Origin: Mucilaginibacter sp. PAMC 26640
Lineage (GTDB): Bacteria > Bacteroidota > Bacteroidia > Sphingobacteriales > Sphingobacteriaceae
NCBI GenBank assembly: GCA_001596135.1
Contig: CP014773.1
Coordinates: forward strand, 1,550,001 to 1,614,000
Length of the DNA stretch: 64,000 nt
Direction: 5' to 3'
A model generated the notes under the pieces. It searched no databases. It was given only the letters and a program-made list of their open reading frames with translations, and was not told where the DNA came from. The position numbers and the translations under genes were made by a program. Of this stretch, positions 35,759 through 44,739 are shown piece by piece; position 1 is the first letter of the stretch; each line of letters opens with the position of its first letter.

Positions 35759-36469
35759 ATGCATTTGTTTTACACGCCCGGCATTGACCCTACATTATCC
35801 CAATACTTTTTAAGCGAGGAAGAAAGTAAACATGCTGTGCGCGTTTTGCGTATGGTTAATGGCGAACCCGTTACCTTGATTGACGGTATGGGAGGCTTGT
35901 ACAGTGCTGAGATAAAAGATGCGCACCCCAAGCGCACTATCCTGCAGATAAATTCAGTAGAAACTGATTTCAATAAGCGCAATCATTACTTGCATATCGC
36001 AATCGCTCCAACAAAAAATATTGAACGTATAGAATGGTTCCTGGAGAAGGCTACCGAAATAGGCATAGATGAGGTCTCGCTGATCATCTGCCAGCGATCT
36101 GAACGAAAGGACGCTAAGGTTGAGCGTTTGAACAAGATCATTACCTCAGCTATTAAGCAATCCCTTAAAGCATACCATCCAATACTAAACGAAGCCTTAT
36201 CTTTCAGTCAGTTTCTTAAAAAAGATTTTGACGGGCAAAAATTTATAGCGCATTGCGAAGAAGGTGTTAAAACCGGCCTTGCGCAAACTTTAAACAAACA
36301 AAGCCGCTATTTAATATTGATTGGGCCCGAAGGTGATTTTAGTCCGCAGGAAATAGAATTGGCTTTGCAGAATGGGTATAAACCCATAACTTTAGGTAAC
36401 AGCCGCTTGCGTACCGAAACGGCAGCACTGGAAGCCTGTTTTGAAGCTAACTTTTTAAACCGGATATGA
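35759..36469 (+). CDS. rsmE: 16S rRNA (uracil1498-N3)-methyltransferase
   Basis: A 236-residue SPOUT-fold methyltransferase that methylates U1498 of 16S rRNA using SAM. The C-terminal knot region shows LILIGPEGDFSPQEIELAL and ITLGNSRLRTETAALEA, the SAM-binding signature of RsmE. The central block IEWFLEKATEIGIDEVSLI is also typical. Start chosen at ATG 35759 (MHLFYTPGIDP). The stop overlaps the ATG of the DUF4159 gene (ATGA). Confidence 0.94.
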   Translation: MHLFYTPGIDPTLSQYFLSEEESKHAVRVLRMVNGEPVTLIDGMGGLYSAEIKDAHPKRTILQINSVETDFNKRNHYLHIAIAPTKNIERIEWFLEKATEIGIDEVSLIICQRSERKDAKVERLNKIITSAIKQSLKAYHPILNEALSFSQFLKKDFDGQKFIAHCEEGVKTGLAQTLNKQSRYLILIGPEGDFSPQEIELALQNGYKPITLGNSRLRTETAALEACFEANFLNRI

Positions 36470-37128
36470 AAAACGCTATTTACGTGATTGTGTGCATATC
36501 ACTGGTGTTTTGCATCTGTAGTTTTACCGCTCCGTCATATAAAATGGGGCGTATTAAATATAATGGAGGCGGCGATTGGTACGGTGACCGTACAGCTTTA
36601 GTTAACCTGATTAAATTTTGCAATGAAAATTTAAAAACCAATTTCCAACCGGATGAAGAAACGGTAGAGGTTGGCAGTGAAGAGTTATTTAATTATCCAT
36701 TTGTTTTTATGACCGGGCATGGCAATGTGGTCTTCAACGATCAGGAAGCTAAAAATCTACGCAAGTATTTAACAGGTGGTGGCTTTTTACATATTGACGA
36801 TAACTACGGCTTCGATCAGTTTATCAGGCCGCAAATGAAGAAGGTGTTCCCCGAATTGGACTTTGTGGAGTTGCCTGCTAATTATGCCATTTATCACCAA
36901 AAATATAACTTCCCGACGGGCCTTCCAAAGGTTCACGAACACGATGGCAAACGCCCCCAGGGATTTGGCCTGATATATAAGGGACGGTTAGTATGTTTTT
37001 ACACTTTCCAATGCGATTTGGGTAATGGATGGGAAGATTTGGGCACTTATGCAGGCGATAGCCAGCAAACCCGCCTTAGAGCCCTGCAGATGGGCGCTAA
37101 CTTGGTACAGTATGTATTTACCAAATAA
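36466..37128 (+). CDS. DUF4159-domain secreted protein
   Basis: A 220-residue protein with a signal peptide or N-terminal anchor (KNAIYVIVCISLVFCICSF). It is followed by the DUF4159 domain: YNGGGDWYGDRTALVNLIKF, then FVFMTGHGNVVFNDQEAKNL, GGGFLHIDDNYGFDQFIRP and ending near LGANLVQY-type sequence (MGANLVQYVFTK). The fold resembles a glutamine-amidotransferase-like flavodoxin fold used in N-terminal parts of other proteins. It overlaps rsmE by 4 bases. The function is unknown in the family. Confidence 0.86.
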   Translation: MKNAIYVIVCISLVFCICSFTAPSYKMGRIKYNGGGDWYGDRTALVNLIKFCNENLKTNFQPDEETVEVGSEELFNYPFVFMTGHGNVVFNDQEAKNLRKYLTGGGFLHIDDNYGFDQFIRPQMKKVFPELDFVELPANYAIYHQKYNFPTGLPKVHEHDGKRPQGFGLIYKGRLVCFYTFQCDLGNGWEDLGTYAGDSQQTRLRALQMGANLVQYVFTK

Positions 37129-37168
37129 TTAAATATATGCTGATTTTTATGATGATTAATTCCATAGC

Positions 37169-37666
37169 ATGTACAAATTAAAAGTTAACAACAAGCACAG
37201 TTTTGAAGTTGAAATGCAAAACAGGGAATTGCAGGTTGATGGCCTTACAATTGATGCTGATGTAAAAAAGATTAATGTCAATTCATATCATGTCATTAAC
37301 AACGATACGTCGTATAGTGCTGAAATTGTGAGCTTTAACAAGGCAAATAAAACAGCTGAAATTAAAGTCAACAATAATATATACTCGGTGACTGCAAAAG
37401 ACCAGTTTGACGTGCTGTTGGATAAAATGGGCTTGAGTAGCTTAAATACCGTAAAAATAAGTGATATCAAAGCGCCTATGCCCGGGTTGGTGTTAAAGAT
37501 GTTGGTTGAAGTTGGGTCGGAAGTAAAGAAGGGCGATAACCTGTTTGTACTTGAAGCGATGAAAATGGAAAACATTATAAAATCGCCGGCAGATGTAATT
37601 GTTAAGGCAATTAAGACAAAGCCCGGTGATAAAGTGGAAAAAGGCCAAATATTGATGATATTTTAA
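37169..37666 (+). CDS. Biotin carboxyl carrier-like protein
   Basis: A 165-residue protein with a C-terminal biotinyl domain. The biotinylation motif is EAMKMEN with Lys132, preceded by MPGLVLKMLVEVGSEVKKGD. The N-terminal half is a poorly conserved beta-rich region, as in carrier subunits of Bacteroidota acyl-CoA carboxylases (acetyl- or propionyl-CoA). No carboxylase subunit gene lies nearby, so the partner enzyme is encoded elsewhere. It is 41 bases downstream of the DUF4159 gene. Confidence 0.87.
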   Translation: MYKLKVNNKHSFEVEMQNRELQVDGLTIDADVKKINVNSYHVINNDTSYSAEIVSFNKANKTAEIKVNNNIYSVTAKDQFDVLLDKMGLSSLNTVKISDIKAPMPGLVLKMLVEVGSEVKKGDNLFVLEAMKMENIIKSPADVIVKAIKTKPGDKVEKGQILMIF

Positions 37667-37743
37667 CCTCAGTTACCTTATATTTCTATAATATTGAGAT
37701 TTCTTTAACGAAAGCCGTAATTTTTTGCGCCTCTTGTTGTTTT

Positions 37744-37772
37744 TTTGCTTTTTTATTAAGAACTTACTTTTG
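37744..37772 (+). promoter_or_regulatory. Strong promoter of the susC-susD unit
   Basis: TTTG at 37744-37747 and TACTTTTG at 37765-37772 are 17 bases apart, matching the Bacteroidota -33/-7 consensus. The susC ATG lies 23 bases downstream. Confidence 0.7.
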
Positions 37773-37794
37773 ATTAACTTAATAGATATATCGC

Positions 37795-40700
37795 ATGAAG
37801 AAAATTCTACTCTCATTCCTGCTGTTATTTGCTTGTTTTACCTTGGCTTTCAGTCAAAGTAATGTTATTACAGGTACAGTAACAGATCAGAAGGATGGAT
37901 CAGCGTTACCGGGGGTAACCGTATCCGTTAAAGGATCACCAGCCATTGGCACCCAAACTAATATTAATGGTAAATACAGTTTGTCTGTACCTGCAGGGGC
38001 GGTGCTCGTGTTTAAATTTATCGGCTACAAGGAGCTGGCATTAAGTGCAAATGGCGGCGTAGTAAACGCCAGTTTAGTAACCGATTCGAAGCAGCTAAAT
38101 GAAGTTGTAGTAGTGGGTTATGGAACACAAAAGCGGCAGGATATTACGGGCTCTATCGCTTCTATCTCTGCAAAGGAAATTGAAAATACCCCGGTTACCT
38201 CGCTGGAGCAAGCTATCCAGGGAAAATCTGCAGGGGTTTTTATTCAATCTGATAACGGTAAACTTGGTCAGGGTATTTCCATAAAGATCCGCGGCGCCTC
38301 ATCAGTTTCTGCAGGTACGCAGCCATTGTATATATTAGATGGTATTCCTATCACAACTGATAACCAGTCTTCCTCCGGCGCTCCAACCAATCCTATTGCC
38401 GATATCAACTTTAACGATGTAGAATCTATCCAGATCCTAAAGGATGCATCAGCGTCTGCCATCTATGGTGCCCGTGCATCTAATGGCGTTGTGGTAATCA
38501 CTACCAAAAAAGGTAAAGCCGGCGCGGTTAAAATCAACTTCAATTCTCAGTTTGGTAATAGTAAACCTTCACGTCACCGCCAGTTTTTAAATTCAACACA
38601 ATTTGTTCAGTTGGAACAACGTGCGGGTGTTGGTGCCGCAACCCAGGATTTTAACCAGGGCTTTTACGACACCATAGATAATGCGGTAGCGGATTATAAA
38701 TCCTTTGTTGACGGAACCCTTACCACTTTATCAGCCGGAACAGATGATTGGCAAACCGGTAAGATCAATACTAACTGGGAGAATCTTGCTTACCAAAATG
38801 CTCCTCAACAGCAATATGATCTAAACGTATCTGGCGGTAATGATAAAACTACCTATTATATAGGCGGGCAATACCTGAATCAGGATGGTATCTTATTTGG
38901 TAATAGCTTTAAACGGTACTCCGGTCGTTTAAATCTGGATAGTAAAATTGATAAGAATCTTACCATTGGTATGAACTTGAGCTTTGGTAACACCATTAAT
39001 AATCGTGTTTCTAATGATAACGCTTTCAGCACGCCCTTGCAGATTGTTGCGCTTTCGCCAATAACACCATCTATCGATCCGCGTTCCGGATTAATCAGCG
39101 GTAGTTTGCCGGGCGAGGCAGAGGATTTCCCTCTATATTACAATCCTTTACTCAGCAGGGATAATGCTTTTTATAAGGCCACAGTGTTCCGTACAATTGG
39201 TAACGTATATGCCAACTGGGATATCTTCAAGGGTTTTACTTTCCGGTCTGAATTCGGTATGGATCAGTTGAACCAGGCCGAAGACAGCTACTACGGTCGT
39301 CTTACTTTCAGAAACACTGGTACTAATGCGGGTTTTGGAGAAAATACGACCACCCAGGTATTAAATTTTAACACCAATAACTACTTTTCGTACAAAACCG
39401 TTTTCGGAAGCAGTACATTGGATGCTACCTTAGGTACCAGCTATCAAAACTCACGTACAGTGGGTAACGATATCCAAGGGCAAACCTTTCCGTCTGATGC
39501 TTACAAAAAATTAAATGCAGCAGCCGTAAAAACAGCGGGTACTTCATTTGATAATGGTTTCCGTTTCCTATCTTACTTTTTAAGAGCCAATTATGCATTT
39601 AAAGGCAAATACCTTTTATCGGGTAGTGCCAGGATAGACGGATCATCCCGTTTTGGACCTAACAACCGTTATGGTTTCTTTCCGTCTGGATCTGCAGGCT
39701 GGATCTTATCTCAGGAGGATTTCCTGAAAGACAGTAAATTTGTAAGTAATTTGAAATTAAGAGTTAGTTACGGTTTAACAGGTAATGCGCAAATTGGCAA
39801 TTACTCGTCATTAGGCTTATTTGCCCCGGCTAATTATAATGGTGCAGCCGGCCAAAGATTTACCCAGATTTTAAACCCGGATTTAAAATGGGAAAACACT
39901 GCTCAATTTGATATCGGTACTGACTTTGGCTTTTTCAACAACAGATTATCAGGTAGTTTTGACTATTACAGAAAAAATACCCGCGATCTTTTGCTTGACG
40001 TAAACTTGCCAGGTACTTTAGGTATAGCCATACAAACTCAAAACCTTGGCAAACTATACAATACTGGGTTGGAACTTGAGCTATCAGGCGATATACTGGT
40101 TGGTAAATTTAAGTGGACGTCCAGCATCAATGCTGCCTACAACAAGAACGTTGTAACGTTTATAAACAACCAGGTATTGGGCACCAATGATTTGAACCGC
40201 GTGATTGAAGGACAGCCTATCGGTGTGTTTTATGGCCGTGAGTATGCCGGTGTTGACCCTGCAAATGGAGATGCACTTTATTATGTAAATACCAAAGATG
40301 CAAGCGGAAATCTGGACAGGACAAAAACTAACGATTATAATTCAGCGCAAAACGTAGTATTAGGTAACCCAACACCTAAATATACAGGCGGCTGGACAAA
40401 CACCTTTTCTTATGGTGGTGTAGACCTGTCGGTTACTATGCAAGGTGTACAAGGCAACAAGATCTATAACAGCGGTGGCCAGTACATGTCTGCAGCGGCC
40501 AGCAATGGCTTTGATAACCAAACCGTAGATCAGCTTAATTATTGGAATAAGCCTGGCGACATTACCGACGTGCCGGAACCACGTTTATTTTACGGAAATG
40601 GCGTTAATCCATCAAGCAGGTTCCTTTCAAATGGTTCTTATATCCGTATGAAGACAGTTGCGCTGGGTTATACGCTGCCAAAATCAGTGGTTAATAAGGT

Positions 40701-40881
40701 GAAACTTCAACGTGTAAGAGTATTTATGAATGCATATAACCTGTTTTTGATAACCAAATACAAAGGATGGGATCCGGAAGTAAATTCCGATTACCAGTCG
40801 GGCAATATCAATTTGGGTGTTGATTTCTACTCAGCACCTCAGCCACGTACAATCACTTTTGGTTTTAACATAGGCTTATAA
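37795..40881 (+). CDS. susC: SusC/RagA-family TonB-linked outer-membrane protein
   Basis: A 1028-residue outer-membrane receptor. A signal peptide is followed by a carboxypeptidase-regulatory-like domain (NVITGTVTDQKDGSALPGVT). The TonB box is EVVVVGYGTQKRQDITGSI, and a plug domain (GVFIQSDNGKLGQGISIKIR) and a long beta barrel ending in ITFGFNIGL follow. It imports oligosaccharides or other large nutrients, powered by ExbBD-TonB, together with the SusD lipoprotein encoded 16 bases downstream. No hybrid sensor or anti-sigma regulator is adjacent, and the only nearby carbohydrate-active gene is the GH92 at 45519, so the substrate is unknown. Confidence 0.95.
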   Translation: MKKILLSFLLLFACFTLAFSQSNVITGTVTDQKDGSALPGVTVSVKGSPAIGTQTNINGKYSLSVPAGAVLVFKFIGYKELALSANGGVVNASLVTDSKQLNEVVVVGYGTQKRQDITGSIASISAKEIENTPVTSLEQAIQGKSAGVFIQSDNGKLGQGISIKIRGASSVSAGTQPLYILDGIPITTDNQSSSGAPTNPIADINFNDVESIQILKDASASAIYGARASNGVVVITTKKGKAGAVKINFNSQFGNSKPSRHRQFLNSTQFVQLEQRAGVGAATQDFNQGFYDTIDNAVADYKSFVDGTLTTLSAGTDDWQTGKINTNWENLAYQNAPQQQYDLNVSGGNDKTTYYIGGQYLNQDGILFGNSFKRYSGRLNLDSKIDKNLTIGMNLSFGNTINNRVSNDNAFSTPLQIVALSPITPSIDPRSGLISGSLPGEAEDFPLYYNPLLSRDNAFYKATVFRTIGNVYANWDIFKGFTFRSEFGMDQLNQAEDSYYGRLTFRNTGTNAGFGENTTTQVLNFNTNNYFSYKTVFGSSTLDATLGTSYQNSRTVGNDIQGQTFPSDAYKKLNAAAVKTAGTSFDNGFRFLSYFLRANYAFKGKYLLSGSARIDGSSRFGPNNRYGFFPSGSAGWILSQEDFLKDSKFVSNLKLRVSYGLTGNAQIGNYSSLGLFAPANYNGAAGQRFTQILNPDLKWENTAQFDIGTDFGFFNNRLSGSFDYYRKNTRDLLLDVNLPGTLGIAIQTQNLGKLYNTGLELELSGDILVGKFKWTSSINAAYNKNVVTFINNQVLGTNDLNRVIEGQPIGVFYGREYAGVDPANGDALYYVNTKDASGNLDRTKTNDYNSAQNVVLGNPTPKYTGGWTNTFSYGGVDLSVTMQGVQGNKIYNSGGQYMSAAASNGFDNQTVDQLNYWNKPGDITDVPEPRLFYGNGVNPSSRFLSNGSYIRMKTVALGYTLPKSVVNKVKLQRVRVFMNAYNLFLITKYKGWDPEVNSDYQSGNINLGVDFYSAPQPRTITFGFNIGL

Positions 40882-40897
40882 AATTAAAATTACGGAT

Positions 40898-42244
40898 ATG
40901 AAAAAATTAAATTATATATCTATCTCAGCCCTTGCTTTAACGCTATGCTTAACCGCATGCAACAAGGCGCTGGATCTGAAGCCTACCGGGTCTATCGATC
41001 AAACGCAGGCTATCTTAACATCAAATGATGTACAAAGCACGCTGGTGGGTACTTACAACAGGATGGGGCTTTCGGACGTTTACGGCGGTGGGGTTTTCGT
41101 TTACGAAGATCTGCTGGCTATGCAAACCGTTGTAAACTTCGCCGGTACTTTCCAGGGTCTAGCACAAATGGCGAATCAAGCCATGACAAATGATAATGGT
41201 TTCGCGGAGAATACCTGGCTTGGCGCTTACGAAGTTATCAATCAAACTAATAACGTTATTGCAAATTTAGCGAAAGCTGACGCGGATAAAGTAGACAGGA
41301 TTGAAGGTGAAGCGAAATTTATGCGCGGTTTGATGTATTTTGACCTGGCGAGAATTTACGGAAAAGCCTGGAATGATGGCGACCCTTCTGTTAACCTAGC
41401 AGTGCCATTGGTATTAACGCCAACTACTGTTGTTAGCGCGGCCTCTTTGGTTCCCCGTAACACGGTAAAAGAAATATACGCACAGGCGATAAGTGATTTA
41501 AAAGTGGCAGAGACTAAATTGCCTGAAAAAAATGATTTTTACGCTAATACTTACTCCGCCTCGGCCATATTAGCCAGGTTGTATCTACAGCAAGGTGATT
41601 ATACCAATGCACTTGCAGAAGCAAATAAGGTTATTGCAAGCGGCACATTTGCACTGGTTGGCAATTATGCTGATGAGTTTGGAGGAACTGCCGCACATGT
41701 ATCTAATTCAACCGAAGATATTTTTGCGATCCAGGTAACCGAGCAGCAGGGCACCAACGCTTTAAATACTTACTATGCATCTTCGGGCTTTGGTGGTCGC
41801 GGTGATATAAGAGTAAAAGCGAGTTTTTTGGCGGAGTTTGAGGCGGACGATGTACGTGGTAAATTCTTTACCGGAACAACTACTATTCGTACCCGCAAGT
41901 TTAATAATCAGTATGGAAACGTCCATGTAGTGCGCCTTGCCGAAATGTACCTGATCCGTGCGGAAGCAAATATCCGGTTAGCATCTGCTGTTGGTGATAC
42001 ACCTGCAAATGATGTAAACCGGATTAGAAGACGCGCTGGCTTGGCTAATTTAGCAACCGTAAACTTGGACAGAGTATTGACGGAAAGAAGGCATGAGCTT
42101 TACTTTGAAGGTGGCTTTTTTCTTCATGATGCAAAGCGCCTTGCTACTGCAGGCTCCCAGATACTCGGTCCAAACTTGATTTTCCCTGTACCTCAGCGCG
42201 AAATAAACGCTAATTCGAAATTGATACAGAACGAAGGGTATTAA
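40898..42244 (+). CDS. susD: SusD/RagB-family nutrient-binding lipoprotein
   Basis: A 448-residue surface lipoprotein with the lipobox LTAC (Cys21). TPR-like helices follow (EGEAKFMRGLMYFDLARIYG is the family signature block), and RLAEMYLIRAEANIRLASA and LTERRHELYFEGGFFLHDAK mark the C-terminal part. It forms a lid over the SusC barrel and captures the substrate. It ends just before a strong terminator, so susC-susD is a self-contained unit. Confidence 0.95.
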   Translation: MKKLNYISISALALTLCLTACNKALDLKPTGSIDQTQAILTSNDVQSTLVGTYNRMGLSDVYGGGVFVYEDLLAMQTVVNFAGTFQGLAQMANQAMTNDNGFAENTWLGAYEVINQTNNVIANLAKADADKVDRIEGEAKFMRGLMYFDLARIYGKAWNDGDPSVNLAVPLVLTPTTVVSAASLVPRNTVKEIYAQAISDLKVAETKLPEKNDFYANTYSASAILARLYLQQGDYTNALAEANKVIASGTFALVGNYADEFGGTAAHVSNSTEDIFAIQVTEQQGTNALNTYYASSGFGGRGDIRVKASFLAEFEADDVRGKFFTGTTTIRTRKFNNQYGNVHVVRLAEMYLIRAEANIRLASAVGDTPANDVNRIRRRAGLANLATVNLDRVLTERRHELYFEGGFFLHDAKRLATAGSQILGPNLIFPVPQREINANSKLIQNEGY

Positions 42245-42261
42245 TTATCCCTCAATAATGC

Positions 42262-42300
42262 AAAACCCCGGAGTTTCAATTCCGGGGTTTTTGTTTTTTT
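42262..42300 (+). terminator. Rho-independent terminator of susC-susD
   Basis: Arms AAAACCCCGGA (42262-42272) and TCCGGGGTTTT (42281-42291) pair perfectly around an eight-base loop and are followed by more T bases. Confidence 0.93.
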
Positions 42301-42365
42301 GTGGAGGGGTGAATTAATGATCAATCTCCATTTTAAAGAAAGCGAGTTGTGAAATCCTCCAACCA

Positions 42366-42917
42366 CTACTTTAATTCACCAATAGCCATTAGCGCATAAA
42401 ATAACCCCGTGCAATGCAAAGATTGGGCTATCTTGTTATCTGCTAGTAGTTGTTTTACCTCTGCAATGGTATATTCTATTACCTCTATCTGCTCATGCTC
42501 ATCCAGATTTTGTTTGCCCACTTTTTTGCCGCCCCTGGCCAGGTAGCAATAGGTTTTATTACCTGCGGTTGATGGGTTAGCGTAAACAGTACTTACCAAT
42601 TCCAGGCTTTGGAACTGATAACCGGTTTCTTCCATCAATTCGCGCATAACGCCTTCTTCAGGTTTTTCACCCGCTTCAATTACGCCTCCCGGAATCTCTA
42701 AAGAAACCATTCCCGCAGCGTGGCGATACTGGCGCACCATCACAATTTTATTATCCTCGGTAAGGCCAACGGCATTTGCCCAATCGGGGTACTCTAGTAC
42801 GAAATATTCGTCGACAATAACGCCGTTGGGCATCTCGCATTTATCAACCCTCAGCGTGGCCCAGGGGCCTTTGTGTACATATCTGCTGGAAAGGGTTTTC
42901 CACTTAAATTCAGTCAT
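42366..42917 (-). CDS. Nudix hydrolase
   Basis: A 183-residue Nudix hydrolase with a complete box: GGVIEAGEKPEEGVM followed by RELMEETGY. The upstream block VRQYRHAAGMVSLEIPGGVI is like ADP-ribose pyrophosphatases, so NDP-sugars or ADP-ribose are the likely substrates. It starts with ATG at 42917, overlapping the end of the upstream 134-residue gene by 8 bases. The two are therefore coupled. Confidence 0.87.
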   Translation of the reverse strand: MTEFKWKTLSSRYVHKGPWATLRVDKCEMPNGVIVDEYFVLEYPDWANAVGLTEDNKIVMVRQYRHAAGMVSLEIPGGVIEAGEKPEEGVMRELMEETGYQFQSLELVSTVYANPSTAGNKTYCYLARGGKKVGKQNLDEHEQIEVIEYTIAEVKQLLADNKIAQSLHCTGLFYALMAIGELK

Positions 42918-43314
42918 AATTATTTTTGAAAAAACTATAGATCTTATTGCGTTTACTTAGGTTATCAAAAGATTCATAGTGATGCTCGCTTTCTAAGAGA
43001 TTAAATAGGATAAGCACCTTTTTGAGTAAAAGGGCAGTGTGATCATTAATAGTGAAGGGCTCGGCAAATACATATAACATTTGACTAAGCGCGTTGAGCT
43101 TTTCGCTGCTGTATTTTGCCGTGGAAATTTTTTCCGCAAATTCATTTTCTGATAACTCGAGCAACTCCGCCAGTTCGGTTTGGTACTCATCGTGCAACAC
43201 CTCGTTAAAATATTGCTGAAATTCCTCGTTACTCTCTTCGGTTTTAAGGCCCATTAGCTTTGCCAGCATCAATGCAATCTTACGGGTTTCGTTCAATATA
43301 TAATCTCGCTGCAT
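42910..43314 (-). CDS. Helical protein of unknown function
   Basis: A 134-residue, mostly helical acidic protein without signal peptide or membrane segment. It contains regularly spaced Leu-rich helices such as LAELLELSENEFAEKI and ALLLKKVLILFNLLESEHH. I do not recognise the family. Its stop overlaps the start of a Nudix hydrolase by 8 bases, and a short palindromic repeat relic lies upstream (43351-43374). Confidence 0.75.
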   Translation of the reverse strand: MQRDYILNETRKIALMLAKLMGLKTEESNEEFQQYFNEVLHDEYQTELAELLELSENEFAEKISTAKYSSEKLNALSQMLYVFAEPFTINDHTALLLKKVLILFNLLESEHHYESFDNLSKRNKIYSFFKNNYD

Positions 43315-43350
43315 TGTGTTGAGGTTATAAGTTTGATCAAGGTATAACAG

Positions 43351-43374
43351 AAGCTCCCCATTTTAAAGGGGCTT
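43351..43374. repeat. Short palindromic repeat relic
   Basis: AAGCTCCCC and GGGGCTT form inverted arms with one extra base, with an AT-rich loop. The style matches elements at 28169 and 50457. No T run follows on either strand, so a terminator role is weak. Confidence 0.4.
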
Positions 43375-43385
43375 AAGATTTACTG

Positions 43386-44186
43386 CTACCAGCTACCGCT
43401 GCTACCGCCGCCACCACTGCTACCTCCGCCAAAACCTCCCCAGCTGCTACCGCCGCCACCTCCGCCGCCAGAGAATCCTCCCCAGTCGCTGCCGCTGCTT
43501 CTGCCGCCGCCGCCCAGTAGATTACCGGCCAATAGCCACCAAAAGGGATTGGCGCCACCGCGGCCGCCAATTACACGCTTGCCGCCGCCACCACCACGGT
43601 TACGGAAGATAAGTATGAGCACGATGATAACTATTATAACTACAAACCCGATACTGCCGCCGCCTTTGCCATCACCTTTATTGGTCGCTTTTTTTTGCGC
43701 TTTGTACTCACCTTTGGTATACTTGATGATATCCGTAGTAGCCGCATCTAAGCCACCATAATAGTCCCCCTCGCGAAAGCGGGGCTTCATGTCATTTTGA
43801 ATGATCTCCTGGGTAACAATGTCTGGTAATGCACCTTCCAGCCCATAGCCGGTTTGTACCGACATCTTGCGATCATCCAGCGCCACCAATACCAATACAC
43901 CATTGTTTTTGTCTTTAGTACCTATTCCCCATTTACGGATAAGCCCATTACCGTACGATATGATCTCATAGTCGCCTATCGTTCTGACCAGCACCACCGC
44001 TATTTGATTGGAGGTAGAATCTTCAAAAGCCTTTAATTTTGTATCCAGCTGTTGTTTTTGAGCATCCGAAAGTGTGCCGGTGAAATCTGCCACTGGGCTA
44101 TTGGTTGGTCTTGCAGGATAGTCCTGCCCAAACACAGCGTTGATGCAAAGCACCAGGCCGATAAATAATATTATTTTCTTAAACAT
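43386..44186 (-). CDS. TPM-domain (YgcG-like) membrane protein with Gly/Ser-rich tail
   Basis: A 266-residue protein with a signal peptide (FKKIILFIGLVLCINAVFGQ), an extracytoplasmic TPM domain (VADFTGTLSDAQKQQLDTKL, then QIAVVLVRTIGDYEI), one membrane segment (VIIVIIVLILIF) and a tail dominated by Gly and Ser from about residue 210. I chose ATG 44186, since the open frame extends 20 codons further without signal-peptide sense. A second TPM gene ends 10 bases upstream and lemA follows that, a cluster often seen in bacteria. Function is unclear; the TPM fold is implicated in photosystem repair in plants. Confidence 0.87.
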   Translation of the reverse strand: MFKKIILFIGLVLCINAVFGQDYPARPTNSPVADFTGTLSDAQKQQLDTKLKAFEDSTSNQIAVVLVRTIGDYEIISYGNGLIRKWGIGTKDKNNGVLVLVALDDRKMSVQTGYGLEGALPDIVTQEIIQNDMKPRFREGDYYGGLDAATTDIIKYTKGEYKAQKKATNKGDGKGGGSIGFVVIIVIIVLILIFRNRGGGGGKRVIGGRGGANPFWWLLAGNLLGGGGRSSGSDWGGFSGGGGGGGSSWGGFGGGSSGGGGSSGSW

Positions 44187-44196
44187 TAGGTGAGGT

Positions 44197-44631
44197 TTAT
44201 TGGCCATCCATAAAAGCGATATCATCCGGCAACTCATTCTGATCATCCAACAGATGAGGGAAGTATTTTTTTAACTGATCACCCGCTTTAGCAACTCCGG
44301 TGACAATTCCATCCACTAAATTTCCATATTTAAAATGGCTCATCATTTCTTCTTTTGTGCTATCCCAGAAATCAGCAGGTACAACCTGGTTAATGCCGGC
44401 ATCTCCGATAATGGCAAACTTGCGGTCAACTGTTGCCAAATAGATCAAGACGCCGTTGCGGAGTTTGGTCTTGTGCATTTCCAGTTGTGTAAAATATCGT
44501 GCCGCACGATCTAGCGCCTCGTCACTGCAGGTTTTCTCAATACAAACGCGGATCTCGCCCGAGGTGTTCTTTTCGGCCTTTGCTACAGCTTTTTGGATGC
44601 GCTGCTGTTCTTCTTCAGTAAATACTGCCAT
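44197..44631 (-). CDS. TPM-domain protein without signal peptide
   Basis: A 144-residue protein consisting almost entirely of one TPM domain: EEQQRIQKAVAKAEKNTSGE, then GVLIYLATVDRKFAIIGDAG, ending with DQLKKYFPHLL. Unlike its neighbour it lacks a signal peptide and transmembrane anchor, so it is predicted to be cytoplasmic. It lies between lemA and the larger TPM gene, all on the minus strand. Function unknown. Confidence 0.85.
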   Translation of the reverse strand: MAVFTEEEQQRIQKAVAKAEKNTSGEIRVCIEKTCSDEALDRAARYFTQLEMHKTKLRNGVLIYLATVDRKFAIIGDAGINQVVPADFWDSTKEEMMSHFKYGNLVDGIVTGVAKAGDQLKKYFPHLLDDQNELPDDIAFMDGQ

Positions 44632-44649
44632 CTGTTAATGAATGAATTA

Positions 44650-44735
44650 TAGAATCAGTGATTAAGTGAACAAATTAGCGGGTTAGCAAATCTATCTGTG
44701 TTAAAAACTCAGTAATTCACTAACTCGCTAAATCA
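44650..44735. repeat. Degenerate heptad-style intergenic repeat
   Basis: The left half reads AGTGATTAAGTGAACAAATT AG and the right half, on the other strand, reads AATTAGTGATTTAGCGAGTT, so both are degenerate forms of the same short unit in inverted orientation. It lies between lemA and the small TPM gene. Confidence 0.35.
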
Positions 44736-44739
44736 CTAA

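Noticed and set aside
42910..43314. Antitoxin-like partner of the Nudix gene
   Set aside because: The pair is coupled, but the protein shows no DNA-binding or toxin-antitoxin motif; a function cannot be assigned.
43373..43570. Alanine-rich minus-strand protein
   Set aside because: It is an alternate-frame reading of the Gly/Ser-rich tail of the TPM protein; GC-rich codons for Gly give Ala and Val in that frame.
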